A program made the position numbers and the translations under genes. DNA of 16,959 nucleotides from NCBI GenBank assembly GCA_046076045.1, contig JBJTRI010000138.1, forward strand, positions 1 through 16,959, in the 5' to 3' direction. Each line of letters opens with the position of its first letter. Positions within the stretch are counted from its first letter, which is position 1. The notes beneath the pieces were generated by a model that saw nothing but the letters and a program-made list of their open reading frames with translations, was not told where the DNA came from and made no database searches. Below, one piece after another: positions 1 through 7,257 of this stretch. Source of the stretch: JAIOPA01 sp046076045 (GTDB taxonomy: Bacteria > Eisenbacteria > RBG-16-71-46).

Positions 1-362
1 CGCGCCGGGCCGCGGCCGTCACGAGTGTTTTCCCAGCAGCTCCTTCAAGATCTGGTTGTCCAGCGCCTGCTGGGCCACCAACTGCTTCAGCCGCCGGTTC
101 TCTTCCTCGAGCGCCTTGAGCCGCCGCGCCTCGCTCACATCCATCCCGGCGTACTTCGTCTTCCACCGGTAGTACGTGTGCGCCGAGATCCCGTGTCGCC
201 GGATCACGTCGCCGATGTTCTTGGCCGCCGACGCTTCCTTCAGGATCCCAATGATCTGCTCTTCCGTGTACCGCTTGCCGGTCCTCGCCATCGCCCCTCC
301 TTCGCCCGCAGGCTACCGGAGGATAGCGACTCAAGCTGCACCAGCTTCCGGGGGGCAGGTCA
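1..362 (-). mobile_element. IS3-family insertion sequence (IS407-like), partial at window edge
   Basis: The element's left end is at 362 on the minus strand, where the sequence starts TGACCTGCCCCCCGGAAGC, a TGA-plus-C-rich end typical of IS3-family elements of the IS407 type. It contains orfA (19-291) and the first codons of orfB, which begins with GTG overlapping the orfA stop (GTGA, 19-22) and reads VTAAARR before the window ends. The right end lies outside the window, so the target duplication cannot be verified; CTGG directly outside the left end is a candidate. The insertion interrupts the gene at 363-750. Confidence 0.85.
19..291 (-). CDS. IS3-family transposase OrfA (IS407-like)
   Basis: This 90-residue protein is the DNA-binding OrfA half of an IS3-family transposase. 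The N-terminal half carries a helix-turn-helix (EEQIIGILKEA, then RHGISAHTYYRWKTKY, residues 10-47). It is followed by a leucine-zipper-like coiled coil rich in E, R and L (about residues 55-85) that ends in LKELLGK, the usual C-terminus of IS407-type OrfA. The ATG at 291 has a strong Shine-Dalgarno (AGGAGGGG) just upstream. OrfB begins in the -1 frame at the stop codon and leaves the window. OrfA alone helps the transposase bind the terminal repeats; catalysis lies in the OrfAB product. Length is normal for the family. Confidence 0.9.
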   Translation of the reverse strand: MARTGKRYTEEQIIGILKEASAAKNIGDVIRRHGISAHTYYRWKTKYAGMDVSEARRLKALEEENRRLKQLVAQQALDNQILKELLGKHS

Positions 363-750
363 CCAGACCGTATGAGCCACGCCAGACGACGTTCGTCGCT
401 TGCTGCAGGATCCAGCCGATCAAGAGCGTCAACAGGGCGAAGGAGACGAGGTACAGGAAGACGAAGCGGGCCTGCTTCTGTGTCGTCCACGAGGAGAAGA
501 AGAACCCACTGCCGAAGGGGGCGGCGCAGATGTCGAAGGTGTGGCGGTCGCCCTCGACACGCAGGTACTCGCGGTCGGGCGACAGCAGCCCGCCCTCACT
601 CCACTTCACCCGCGAGGTTTTGAGGCCCGGGACGTGCCGGCGATCGAGGGCCAGTTCGACCGAGGTGTAGAAGTCCTTGGGGGAGGTCTGGAAGTTCTCG
701 ATCAGCTTGTGCCAGTGGCTGACAACGTTCTCCAACGGAGTCTGCGGCAT
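331..750 (-). pseudogene. Membrane protein of unknown function, 3' end replaced by IS insertion
   Basis: I do not recognise the family. The ATG at 750 follows a good Shine-Dalgarno (GGAGGG). The first 129 codons are host-derived: a soluble N-terminal part with an SPDREYLRV stretch and FDICAAPFGSGFFFSSW (near residues 73-89), then one hydrophobic helix (about 94-117, FVFLYLVSFALLTLLIGWIL) that could anchor it in the inner membrane. At 362 the frame runs into the IS3-family left end, and the last residues TCPPEAGAA plus the TGA stop at 331-333 are encoded by the insertion sequence. The original C-terminus is therefore missing. Whether the fused product is made or stable cannot be told from sequence. 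The gene lies downstream of the subtilase, separated by a hairpin. Confidence 0.75.
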
Positions 751-800
751 GCGGCCCTCCGTGAGCAGTCTTCATGTTCGAGCGGCATTGATCACCCGAC

Positions 801-840
801 CTTCGGGGCCGCTGCACCGGCGAAGGTGGCGGCCCCGAAG
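801..840 (-). terminator. Strong intergenic hairpin downstream of the subtilase gene
   Basis: A perfect 12-bp stem (CTTCGGGGCCGC at 801-812 with its complement at 829-840) continues inward to CACC/GGTG (815-818/825-828). It lies 10 bp past the subtilase stop codon in the direction of minus-strand transcription. No clear U-tract follows on either strand, so it may act as a factor-assisted terminator or a 3' stabilising structure. Confidence 0.6.
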
Positions 841-850
841 TGGGTTGTCT

Positions 851-3679
851 TCAGTCAACAATGACGACGCGAGAGAGTTTCGTCCCTCGACTCGTGACCA
901 ATCGCGCGAAGTAGAGTCCACTTCGCACTTGCTTCTCGCCCCCCAGTCCCAGTGACCATTCGAAGCGATGCTCGCCAGCCGGAAGTTGGGCGTCGACGAC
1001 CTGGTGGACGAGCCGTCCGCTGACGTCGTACACGGACAGGCGTACGTGATCCTCAGCCGGCAACTCCACAGCGAAGGAGGTCCGCCCAGTCGCGGGGTTG
1101 GGAGAGATCGCAAGTCGCAGCACGCGAACCGGCTCCATCGACGGCACGTCGACCACGCACGCTCGATAGGTCACGTAGTGAGTGTCCGCCAGGGCCACGC
1201 CATTGCTCGTGACTTCGAGCTTCAGTTCGAGGTCCGTGCCGCTGAGGTAGCGCGTGTAGTCCGGGGTCGTCGCGACTACGCCCGACCAGGCCCCGCCCGG
1301 CGGCCGCTCGTACCAGGCGTAATTCAGGTCTCCCTCGCCGCCGCAGGTGGACGCACGCCACGTCCCGGCGCAGTCAACGTGCGAGCCTGTGATACCGACG
1401 GAGGACAGCACCGACCGCGTCGACGCGGTGTACGCCATCGACGCCTGCGTCGGCTGGCACGGCCACCATCCTCGAAAGTGCGTCGAGCCCAGAATGTCGT
1501 AGAGGACCCAATGCACGTACGTCACCACGTCGAATCCGCTGGCCGTCACGTTCTCAACAGTGGCGAAGGGCAGCGCGCTGTTTGGGTTAGCGGTAGACCA
1601 CCCTCGGCTATCCCGCTCGCGCCCCCAGGCGAGAGCGATCTCCGAGGTGGGTCCACAGTAGTCGACATGGTTACGAACTTCGTACGTTTGCACCCAGTAC
1701 TCTCCGCCAGGCAAATCGCTGTTCCCGAGGAACGTCTGCTTGTGCCTGTCCCAGATCATCGTCGCCGCGCCCCCTTGCACGCTACCGCGCAGCACTCGGT
1801 AGGGAGCGCGCACCCGGCCAAGGGTCCGGGAGACGTCGAGGTATCCGTAGCCCGTGAACTCGTCCCAGCCGACACCACTCGTGGTGATGTCGCGACAGCC
1901 GAGCCTCATCAGGTTCATGACGTCTTCGTTGCTCAAGTTCAGCGATCGGGCTCCGGACTCAGCTACCAGGAGCGCCGCCGAACCGGTCGTGACGGGCGCC
2001 GAGGCCGAAGTTCCGGAGAAGTACGTATAGCCGTTGAACTGATCCATCATCGCCAGGGTCAAGGTGTTCTCGCCCGGGGCAAGGAAGTCGAGACGTGCCC
2101 CGTAGTTCGAGAAGCTCGCGCGGTTGCCGTTGACGTCGCTCGCGCCGATGCTGAGGACCCACGGGAACGCCGCGGGCTTGTCCACCCAGTTATGCCCATC
2201 GTTGCCGGCCGAGGCCACAAGCGTCGCACCGAGGCGGTAGGCAGTGTAGCTGGCGACCGCAATGGGATCCCCGTGGGCGACGTCCCACCATGCCTTGAAG
2301 AGAATGTCGTTGATGCTGGGTACGGCGAACGGATATCCGATCGACATGTTGATGACTCTGGCGCCGCGGCGCACGGCATCGTCAAGGGCTGCCGCGACGG
2401 CGTAGCTGGGGTGGTAGCTGAAACACGACGCCGGGCAGGTGCCGACCTGATCCGCCGTCTTGTGGACGAGCACTTTGCCCTGCCACATGATCCCGGCAAC
2501 ACCGGTGCTGTTGTCGGTCAGGGCACCGATCAGGCCTCCGACGGATGTTCCGTGACCACGATCGTTGGACGGCGTGTCATCGAAGACGTCATCATCGGAA
2601 TCCCCGTAGTCGTGCCCGCGAATGAAGCGGCTCTGGTCTTGATTCGGGTCGACTTCCGGATGGTGGTAGTCGATGCCAGAGTCGAGAATCGCGACTAGCA
2701 GACCGCTCGAACCGATGTTCGCATCCCATGCCTGCGGCGCTCCAATGGCCGCGGCACCACTGCTCGCCAAGTGCCACTGCTCGGCGTACCGCGGATCATT
2801 CGGCACGCGGTGAGCAACCAAGGCCGCTACGGGCTGGGCGTTTTCAACCTGGGATGAACCGGCCAGGAATTCGAGGTGTGCAGCCACGGGGGTGAAGTCC
2901 GAGACCTTCACGACGTACATGCGCGAGAGGTCGCGGACCTCGACCGTGTCCCCCGCGACGCCGATTCGCGTTGTCTCCCCGTCGGTCGCCAACGGGAAGA
3001 CGCGCTTGGCGACAGTGAACGCAGCGCCGGACGTGAGGCTGTCGCGCACCTGCTCGTTCACGATGTCGCTGGGGAAGATGAACTGATGGCCGCCGACTAC
3101 GGCGCCGGGAGCGAACTCCACGATTGCCAGGCCCGGAAGACTGTCCGTCGGGACGCTGAACTGTGGCCCGGTCACTCCAGTGATGCGCGCCTGGGCGCAG
3201 ATCGCCAAGGTGTCGATCTGCCCCTGGCTGTCCTGCACGAGAGCGCTCTGAATCCAGACCGACCCACGGAGGGTATCGCCCTCAAGCGGCGAACTCATCA
3301 GGTACCTGATCTTGGTCCGTTCATGTCCGACAGGAAAGTGAATGGCCCAGTTGTAGGCCGAATCTCCGAGGAAGACGGCGTTGGCCTCGGCGGGCTCGGC
3401 CCACCCCACCTGACTGTCGGGCTCCGCCGTCGTCAACGCGATGGTCGAGTCCCCATCGACGTTGAACATGAGCTGAAAACCCAGCGCTGCGACATCGGGA
3501 GCGCCGTCGATGTGCACGTAGAAGTCCTGCTGGTCGAACTGAACGACGTTGAGATCAGTGACCAGCCCGCCACGATCCCACGAAACCCAGATTCGCCCGC
3601 CGGTATTGGCGCCGGCGTGGGCTGGCACTGCGAGGAACTGAAAGAGAATGACGACGCACAGCATCTTCACGGCCTGCAT
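851..3679 (-). CDS. Secreted S8 subtilisin-like serine protease with C-terminal sorting domain
   Basis: A 942-residue exported peptidase. A Sec signal peptide (about 1-23, ending AVPAHA) precedes a large N-terminal region (24-290) that I cannot assign. The S8 catalytic domain spans roughly 300-625. The triad is visible: Asp333 in VAILDSGID, His376 in DRGHGTS, Ser558 in SGTSASAP, with the oxyanion Asn493 in ASAGND. The last ~90 residues (about 851-942: ISPNPATG, then SVYDVSGRLV, SGLYFARL and VVIVD) match the FlgD-Ig/type IX secretion-like C-terminal domains common in FCB bacteria, implying outer-membrane export and surface attachment or release. ATG at 3679 has a strong GGAGGGAG ribosome site. 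The TolB-like lipoprotein gene ends 37 bp upstream, so the two are probably cotranscribed. The substrate is unknown. Confidence 0.9.
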   Translation of the reverse strand: MQAVKMLCVVILFQFLAVPAHAGANTGGRIWVSWDRGGLVTDLNVVQFDQQDFYVHIDGAPDVAALGFQLMFNVDGDSTIALTTAEPDSQVGWAEPAEANAVFLGDSAYNWAIHFPVGHERTKIRYLMSSPLEGDTLRGSVWIQSALVQDSQGQIDTLAICAQARITGVTGPQFSVPTDSLPGLAIVEFAPGAVVGGHQFIFPSDIVNEQVRDSLTSGAAFTVAKRVFPLATDGETTRIGVAGDTVEVRDLSRMYVVKVSDFTPVAAHLEFLAGSSQVENAQPVAALVAHRVPNDPRYAEQWHLASSGAAAIGAPQAWDANIGSSGLLVAILDSGIDYHHPEVDPNQDQSRFIRGHDYGDSDDDVFDDTPSNDRGHGTSVGGLIGALTDNSTGVAGIMWQGKVLVHKTADQVGTCPASCFSYHPSYAVAAALDDAVRRGARVINMSIGYPFAVPSINDILFKAWWDVAHGDPIAVASYTAYRLGATLVASAGNDGHNWVDKPAAFPWVLSIGASDVNGNRASFSNYGARLDFLAPGENTLTLAMMDQFNGYTYFSGTSASAPVTTGSAALLVAESGARSLNLSNEDVMNLMRLGCRDITTSGVGWDEFTGYGYLDVSRTLGRVRAPYRVLRGSVQGGAATMIWDRHKQTFLGNSDLPGGEYWVQTYEVRNHVDYCGPTSEIALAWGRERDSRGWSTANPNSALPFATVENVTASGFDVVTYVHWVLYDILGSTHFRGWWPCQPTQASMAYTASTRSVLSSVGITGSHVDCAGTWRASTCGGEGDLNYAWYERPPGGAWSGVVATTPDYTRYLSGTDLELKLEVTSNGVALADTHYVTYRACVVDVPSMEPVRVLRLAISPNPATGRTSFAVELPAEDHVRLSVYDVSGRLVHQVVDAQLPAGEHRFEWSLGLGGEKQVRSGLYFARLVTSRGTKLSRVVIVD

Positions 3680-3715
3680 GATTGGCTCCCTCCATGGTAG
3701 GGGGACGTTCGATGC

Positions 3716-4678
3716 TCAACGACTGATCTGATTCAAGTTCGTGCCATCTTGGTTGATGGTGAAGAGTTTGTATCCAGCAGCTGTAGATCGGGAACACACG
3801 AGCTGTGAGCCGCTCGGAGCCCAGTCGATCGTGCCCTCGCCGACGAGGAGAAAACGGGCATTGGCGCCCGACGTGTCGGCGATCCAGAACTGCGGCACGA
3901 CTCGGCCATCGCTTCCCTTGACCCAGCGGTTCCACGCGATCCGAGCGCCGTTCGGTGACCAAGCTGGCGCGCGGTCCTCGTTCGCGTCATTCGTCACTCG
4001 GCCGAGTAGGGTTCCAGCCTCCGTGACGATTGCGACTTCCCCGCCCGTTCCCCCGGGCAAGCCAGCGAGGATGGCCAGTGCAGTTCCGTCCGACGACCAA
4101 CTGGGATCTCGCCCGCCACCCAGAGCCGTCGTCACACAGAGCGGGGTTCCACCGACAGCAGGAATCGTCCAGACGTTCGTGACATCGTCGAATGCGATCC
4201 TGTCTCCGCTTGGTGACCAGGACGGGAAGTACGCGGACCCGGCAAGAACCTGAGTCGCCGAATCACCCAGAGACGTGCAAACAAACAAACCGCTGGGAGT
4301 GTCGTAGACGAGATGCTGGCCGTCGGGGGACCAATCCACGGAGCGGGTGAAGCCTGCTCGTAGCAGCCGCTGGCCTCCGCCGTCGGCGCCAATAACATAG
4401 ATGCCGCTAGGAAGGGTGTCCGCCGCGTCGCTGACCATGTGGACGAAGACGATGGAGTCTCCGGTCGGCGACCATGCAGGCGAGACATCGGACCCGGTCA
4501 CTGTGCGGACACGGGGCGAAGTGGGAGGGTCTGAACAAGAGACGAGGCCCAGGATCGCCAGCCCAATCATCGAACAAGCAGTCACGCACGTGCGCAACGC
4601 GCGGCGCCGCCTGAACGGAGGCTGCGGTGAGCGGCTCAGGGGACTGAATGCTCTTGCTAGAGGCACGTGGCGAGTCAC
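3716..4678 (-). CDS. TolB/PD40-type beta-propeller lipoprotein
   Basis: A 320-residue protein with at least six WD40-like PD40 repeats, each carrying a W-[SA]-P/S-x-G core (AWSPTGD, DWSPDGQ, SWSPSGD, SWSSDGT, AWSPNGA, DWAPSGS). This predicts a six-bladed propeller like the C-terminal half of TolB. A basic stretch (RRRR, about 23-26) and a hydrophobic helix ending LVSC give a lipobox with Cys48, so it is probably lipid-anchored on the periplasmic or outer face. It lacks the N-terminal TolB domain and is not tolB itself. The start is uncertain: the GTG at 4678 has no Shine-Dalgarno, but later starts lose the positive charges the signal peptide needs. It precedes the subtilase by 37 bp, so a substrate-binding or accessory role for that protease is plausible but inferred. 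Confidence 0.8.
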   Translation of the reverse strand: MTRHVPLARAFSPLSRSPQPPFRRRRALRTCVTACSMIGLAILGLVSCSDPPTSPRVRTVTGSDVSPAWSPTGDSIVFVHMVSDAADTLPSGIYVIGADGGGQRLLRAGFTRSVDWSPDGQHLVYDTPSGLFVCTSLGDSATQVLAGSAYFPSWSPSGDRIAFDDVTNVWTIPAVGGTPLCVTTALGGGRDPSWSSDGTALAILAGLPGGTGGEVAIVTEAGTLLGRVTNDANEDRAPAWSPNGARIAWNRWVKGSDGRVVPQFWIADTSGANARFLLVGEGTIDWAPSGSQLVCSRSTAAGYKLFTINQDGTNLNQISR

Positions 4679-4770
4679 CGGTTATTAGGTCGGCGTTGGG
4701 GTCTGGCCTGCTGCTTGCGGTGAGAGTCGAGCGCGAATCGTGCCATTTGCAACGCCTTTGTCTGGCAATC

Positions 4771-4789
4771 GTGTAACTCATTGCTACAC
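4771..4789. repeat. Short inverted repeat, possible operator
   Basis: GTGTA and TACAC flank a 9-nt spacer, with partial pairing further in (6 of 8 positions per arm). It lies about 95 bp upstream of the lipoprotein start. A site this short could arise by chance. Confidence 0.25.
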
Positions 4790-4903
4790 AACATGGCGAC
4801 AGAAGGCGTCGGAGTCATCCGGCCGTCAGCCCTGCGGGAGCTGTTTCGCCGATTTTTGCGAATTTCCGCCGCGATTGTGACGCAATGACATGTCCGCAAA
4901 CGG

Positions 4904-4949
4904 ATTATGGCAGTCTCGCCAAGACCTGCGAGTTCGCAGAATTCTGCGA
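4904..4949 (-). promoter_or_regulatory. Candidate promoter with 16-bp palindromic operator
   Basis: On the minus strand CATAAT (4909 to 4904) matches the -10 consensus in five of six positions. No -35 is recognisable at the usual spacing. Instead the perfect palindrome TCGCAGAATTCTGCGA (4934-4949) begins just upstream of where the -35 would lie. That layout fits an activator-dependent promoter reading toward the lipoprotein-subtilase pair, with a leader of about 220 nt. Assignment is inference. Confidence 0.35.
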
Positions 4950-5016
4950 GGCCACCTCGTCGGATTCCCGACGCTAGCGTCGTCCCAGCGACACCTCGCG
5001 TCGGCTGGACGTGAAG

Positions 5017-5044
5017 CGAGGCCGTCCGCTGAAGGGCGGCCTCG
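5017..5044 (-). terminator. Hairpin terminator after the DUF932 gene
   Basis: An 11-bp GC-rich stem (5017-5027 with 5034-5044, one G-T pair) and a 6-nt loop lie 11 bp past the DUF932 stop codon. The downstream tail on the minus strand is CTTCACG, only weakly U-rich. Confidence 0.55.
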
Positions 5045-5054
5045 GGTAAGTGGT

Positions 5055-5780
5055 CTACGCGAGCTGAAGCTCGCGACGAAAGAGCGAACTGAGGCGGAGC
5101 GAGCCGTCCATCTGCGCCCGCGGCGGTGACGTCTTGGCGATCTCGGTGAAGGCGTTGAAGAGCGACCAGGCGGTGCGCGGTGAAAACTCCGCCTGCGCCG
5201 GCTCCTCCCACGCCTCGATCACTTTCGGCAGACGCGAGGCGGACAGGACGTTCGCCCGGATCGCCTCGACCATCAGGTGGTGCGCGGTCGGCGGCGTGAT
5301 GTCGCGAGACTTCATCGCCGCGATCTCGCCGTCGATCCGCGTCCTCATCGACGAGACCTTCGAGAGCATCGTGTAGATCAGGTCCGGCAGGTCGCGAAAG
5401 ACGTTGACCGTGTGCTTGCGGTGCGCCTGGACCTCGCCCGAAAAGGCGAGGTTCGAGCAGCAGACCACGGACGAGCCGAGGACGAGGCCGATGCTGAGCG
5501 AACGGTCCAGCGACGAGCGGCAGCCGAGCGCCAGGTGGTAGTCTGGCGCCGGACGGCCGTTGCGGCAGGTCAGGACGCCGAACATCTGGGCGCCCTCGCG
5601 GGCCAGGCCGTACTCCTCCTTCTCGATCGTGAGGCCGAAGCGAGGCACGTGGAGCTTGATCTCCTCAATGAGCCGCGGGTGCGGCACCGGCACGTAGGAC
5701 TCGGTGGCTTCCGGGACGGGAACGGCGGCGAGGTCGGCGAGGGTCGCGGACCATCCGCCGTGGAGCATGAGGCGAGACAT
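5055..5780 (-). CDS. DUF932 (phage/plasmid-like) protein
   Basis: A 241-residue cytoplasmic protein that I assign to the DUF932 phage/plasmid-like family on overall pattern: the VPVPHPRLIEEI start, FGLTIEKEEY, the central DYHLALGCRSSLDRS and GLVLGSSVVCCSNLAFSGE, and a helical C-terminal half. The function of the family is unknown; members sit on plasmids, phages and islands beside RadC-like proteins, as here. I chose ATG 5780 because AAAGGA lies about 8 nt upstream and family similarity begins there; a longer open frame extends upstream to 6044 but overlaps the RadC gene. The RadC gene ends 31 bp upstream on the same strand, so the two are probably cotranscribed. There is no signal peptide or membrane segment. 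Confidence 0.75.
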   Translation of the reverse strand: MSRLMLHGGWSATLADLAAVPVPEATESYVPVPHPRLIEEIKLHVPRFGLTIEKEEYGLAREGAQMFGVLTCRNGRPAPDYHLALGCRSSLDRSLSIGLVLGSSVVCCSNLAFSGEVQAHRKHTVNVFRDLPDLIYTMLSKVSSMRTRIDGEIAAMKSRDITPPTAHHLMVEAIRANVLSASRLPKVIEAWEEPAQAEFSPRTAWSLFNAFTEIAKTSPPRAQMDGSLRLSSLFRRELQLA

Positions 5781-5811
5781 CGATGTTTCCTTTCGAGGGG
5801 GCGTGGACGGT

Positions 5812-6234
5812 CTACAGGAGTTGCCGCGAGCGGAACGAGACGACACCGCGGCTCGCGACGATGACGTGGTCGAGCACGCCGATGCCGAGGAGTTCCCCGG
5901 CTTCGACGAGGCGCTTGGTGATCGAGAGGTCCTCCTCCGAGGGCTCGGGATCGCCGGAGGGATGGTTGTGGACGAGGACCACGGACGCGGCGCTCTGCAC
6001 CACCGCCGGCTTGAATACCTCGCGCGGATGGACGATCGAGGCATTGAGACTACCGACGGAAACCGTCTCGCGAGCCATCACTTCGTGCCGAGCGTTGAGC
6101 AGGAGCACGAGGAAGTGCTCGCGCTGCTCCTTGCTGAGCCTCGGGCTCACGAACGCGACGACGTCGTCGGGTCCGCGGATCTCGCGTGGCTTCTTGCCGC
6201 GGTATTTCCGTTTCGTCAGTTCGCAGACGTACAT
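5812..6234 (-). CDS. RadC-like JAMM/JAB-domain protein
   Basis: A 140-residue protein matching the C-terminal MPN/JAB domain of RadC (UPF0758). The zinc-site motif is complete: His89 and His91 in VHNHPSGDPEPSEED, with Asp102. SIVHPREVF before it and LLGIGVLDHVIVAS after it are family hallmarks. The helix-hairpin-helix N-terminus of chromosomal RadC is absent, as in short RadC proteins of mobile elements. The name suggests DNA repair, but the biochemical role is unsettled; a metal-dependent hydrolase or an anti-restriction role are possibilities. ATG 6234 has GGAG 9 nt upstream; the longer frame reaching 6390 has only low-complexity sequence. It follows a terminator-like hairpin and leads into the DUF932 gene 31 bp on. 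Confidence 0.88.
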   Translation of the reverse strand: MYVCELTKRKYRGKKPREIRGPDDVVAFVSPRLSKEQREHFLVLLLNARHEVMARETVSVGSLNASIVHPREVFKPAVVQSAASVVLVHNHPSGDPEPSEEDLSITKRLVEAGELLGIGVLDHVIVASRGVVSFRSRQLL

Positions 6235-6259
6235 GGGACTGCTCCAAGACAGGGGCGGG

Positions 6260-6294
6260 AAAGAAGAAGGGCCCAAGCGCTTGCGCGTGGGCCC
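6260..6294 (-). terminator. Rho-independent terminator between nuclease and radC-like genes
   Basis: GGGCCCA (6269-6275) pairs with TGGGCCC (6288-6294), and GCGC (6277-6280) with GCGC (6283-6286). On the minus strand the stem is followed by TTCTTCTTT, a U-rich tail. It lies between the nuclease stop (6406) and the RadC-like start (6234), so it separates two transcription units or attenuates read-through. Confidence 0.7.
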
Positions 6295-6405
6295 AGGGTG
6301 GAGTGAAAGGAACAAGAGACAAAGGGAAGGTGCGACGAGTCGCGGACGTTTCGGCATCAGCTGCCGTCCGTGGCCCCCGATAGCACGCAACGACCTCTGA
6401 GAGGC

Positions 6406-7257
6406 CTACGCGCCAGCGATCTCGCCGACACCTTCCCCATCACCGATGGCGATGAGTTCGTCCTCGGACTGCACTGGCCAGGTCCCTCGCCACTGTTGGC
6501 AGTGGGCGAAGTACTCGCACTCCGTGCAGCGCCAGGACGGGTTGGGAAAGAAATGCTCGGTTTGAATCGCGAGTGCGACCTCGCGGATCAGCCGTGCGGT
6601 CCAGACCAGATCGTCGAGCGACCGGGTGGTTTCGTGCCGTTCAAGCCGCGGCTTAGCGGTCTTGAGCAACATGTCCAGCCGGAGCCGTGGGATCTGCCCG
6701 TGGACGAGCAGGTACGCGAGCGCGTAGGCGGAGAGCTGCAGGTGCCGTTCGAGGCCTCCCGACTCCAGCGTTCGGCCGGCGGTCTTGAGGTCCACGAGCA
6801 CGTCACCTTCTTCGACGAGGTCGATGACACCGCGCAGGCGCACGTCCCAGACTTCGCCGGTTTCGGGATCGGCGAGGTCCAGTTCGAAGGACTGCTCGAC
6901 GGCCGCGGGCTTCACGCCATTGGTGGACTCCACGTAGAGCTGGAGCATCGCGCGTCCCTTCTCAGCGAGACCCTCACGGGACTCGCGCTCGGAGAAGACG
7001 AGCGGCTCCACGTTCTGCGCGTACCAGTCGGCGTCGAAGACCTTGAGGACTTCCGGCAGCTTCGGACTTCCGCCGCTCATGCGTTCCTTGTGGAACCATT
7101 CGACGGCGGCGTGGACCGATGTTCCGAAGGCCATGGCGGCGACCCGCCACGGTCTCGGGATCTGGTCCACATACTGGAAGCGGTACTTGAGCGGACAGCC
7201 GAGGTAGCAGTTGACCTGACTAATGGAGAGGACGCGACGCTGTTCCATTCCCACCAC
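6406..7257 (-). CDS. PD-(D/E)XK nuclease with Fe-S cluster signature (RecB/Cas4-like)
   Basis: A 283-residue RecB-family nuclease. Visible motifs: SISQVNCYLGCPLKYRF (11-27), GTSVHAAVEW with His49, GVID (Asp146) followed by VDLKT (Asp156-x-Lys158), and LQLSAYALAY (173-182) with Gln174 and Tyr178. One N-terminal cysteine (Cys21) and three C-terminal ones (Cys244, 247, 253 in CTECEYFAHC) reproduce the four-cysteine Fe-S arrangement of AddB, Dna2 and Cas4. It is predicted to be a metal-dependent DNA exonuclease. No helicase domain is present. No cas genes are nearby, so Cas4 is unlikely. Numbering uses the GTG at 7257; ATG 7248, with GGTGG upstream, is an equally good start. The gene overlaps the end of the upstream gene by 29-38 bp, implying translational coupling. 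Confidence 0.87.
   Translation of the reverse strand: MVGMEQRRVLSISQVNCYLGCPLKYRFQYVDQIPRPWRVAAMAFGTSVHAAVEWFHKERMSGGSPKLPEVLKVFDADWYAQNVEPLVFSERESREGLAEKGRAMLQLYVESTNGVKPAAVEQSFELDLADPETGEVWDVRLRGVIDLVEEGDVLVDLKTAGRTLESGGLERHLQLSAYALAYLLVHGQIPRLRLDMLLKTAKPRLERHETTRSLDDLVWTARLIREVALAIQTEHFFPNPSWRCTECEYFAHCQQWRGTWPVQSEDELIAIGDGEGVGEIAGA

Larger units (their letters stand above)
4679..5054. other. Intergenic region upstream of the lipoprotein-subtilase operon
   Basis: No convincing gene is seen in these 376 bp; the open frames here show no family features and no ribosome sites. Part of it is more AT-rich than its surroundings, as expected for a control region. It holds a 16-bp perfect palindrome (4934-4949), a candidate -10 (4904-4909), an imperfect inverted repeat (4771-4789) and the hairpin after the DUF932 gene (5017-5044). 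Confidence 0.6.

Noticed and set aside
968..2698. 576-codon plus-strand open frame opposite the subtilase gene
   Set aside because: It is antisense to a gene with a complete catalytic triad and shows no domain pattern, only R-, V- and G-rich sequence expected from the complementary frame.
3716..4678. tolB of the Tol-Pal system
   Set aside because: The N-terminal TolB domain is missing, it has a lipobox, and no tolQRA or pal genes are adjacent.
5058..5075. Perfect 7-bp stem with a 4-nt loop at the DUF932 gene end
   Set aside because: It lies in the last codons (RELQLA) and can be explained by coding; the better terminator is at 5017-5044.
4407..5211. Minus-strand frames across the gap upstream of the lipoprotein gene (starts near 4781 and 5211)
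   Set aside because: No ribosome sites and no family features; they overlap the lipoprotein or DUF932 gene in other frames.
6406..7257. Cas4, and hence a CRISPR system
   Set aside because: The Fe-S nuclease pattern fits Cas4 broadly, but there are no cas1/cas2 genes or repeat arrays in the window and the neighbours are phage-like.
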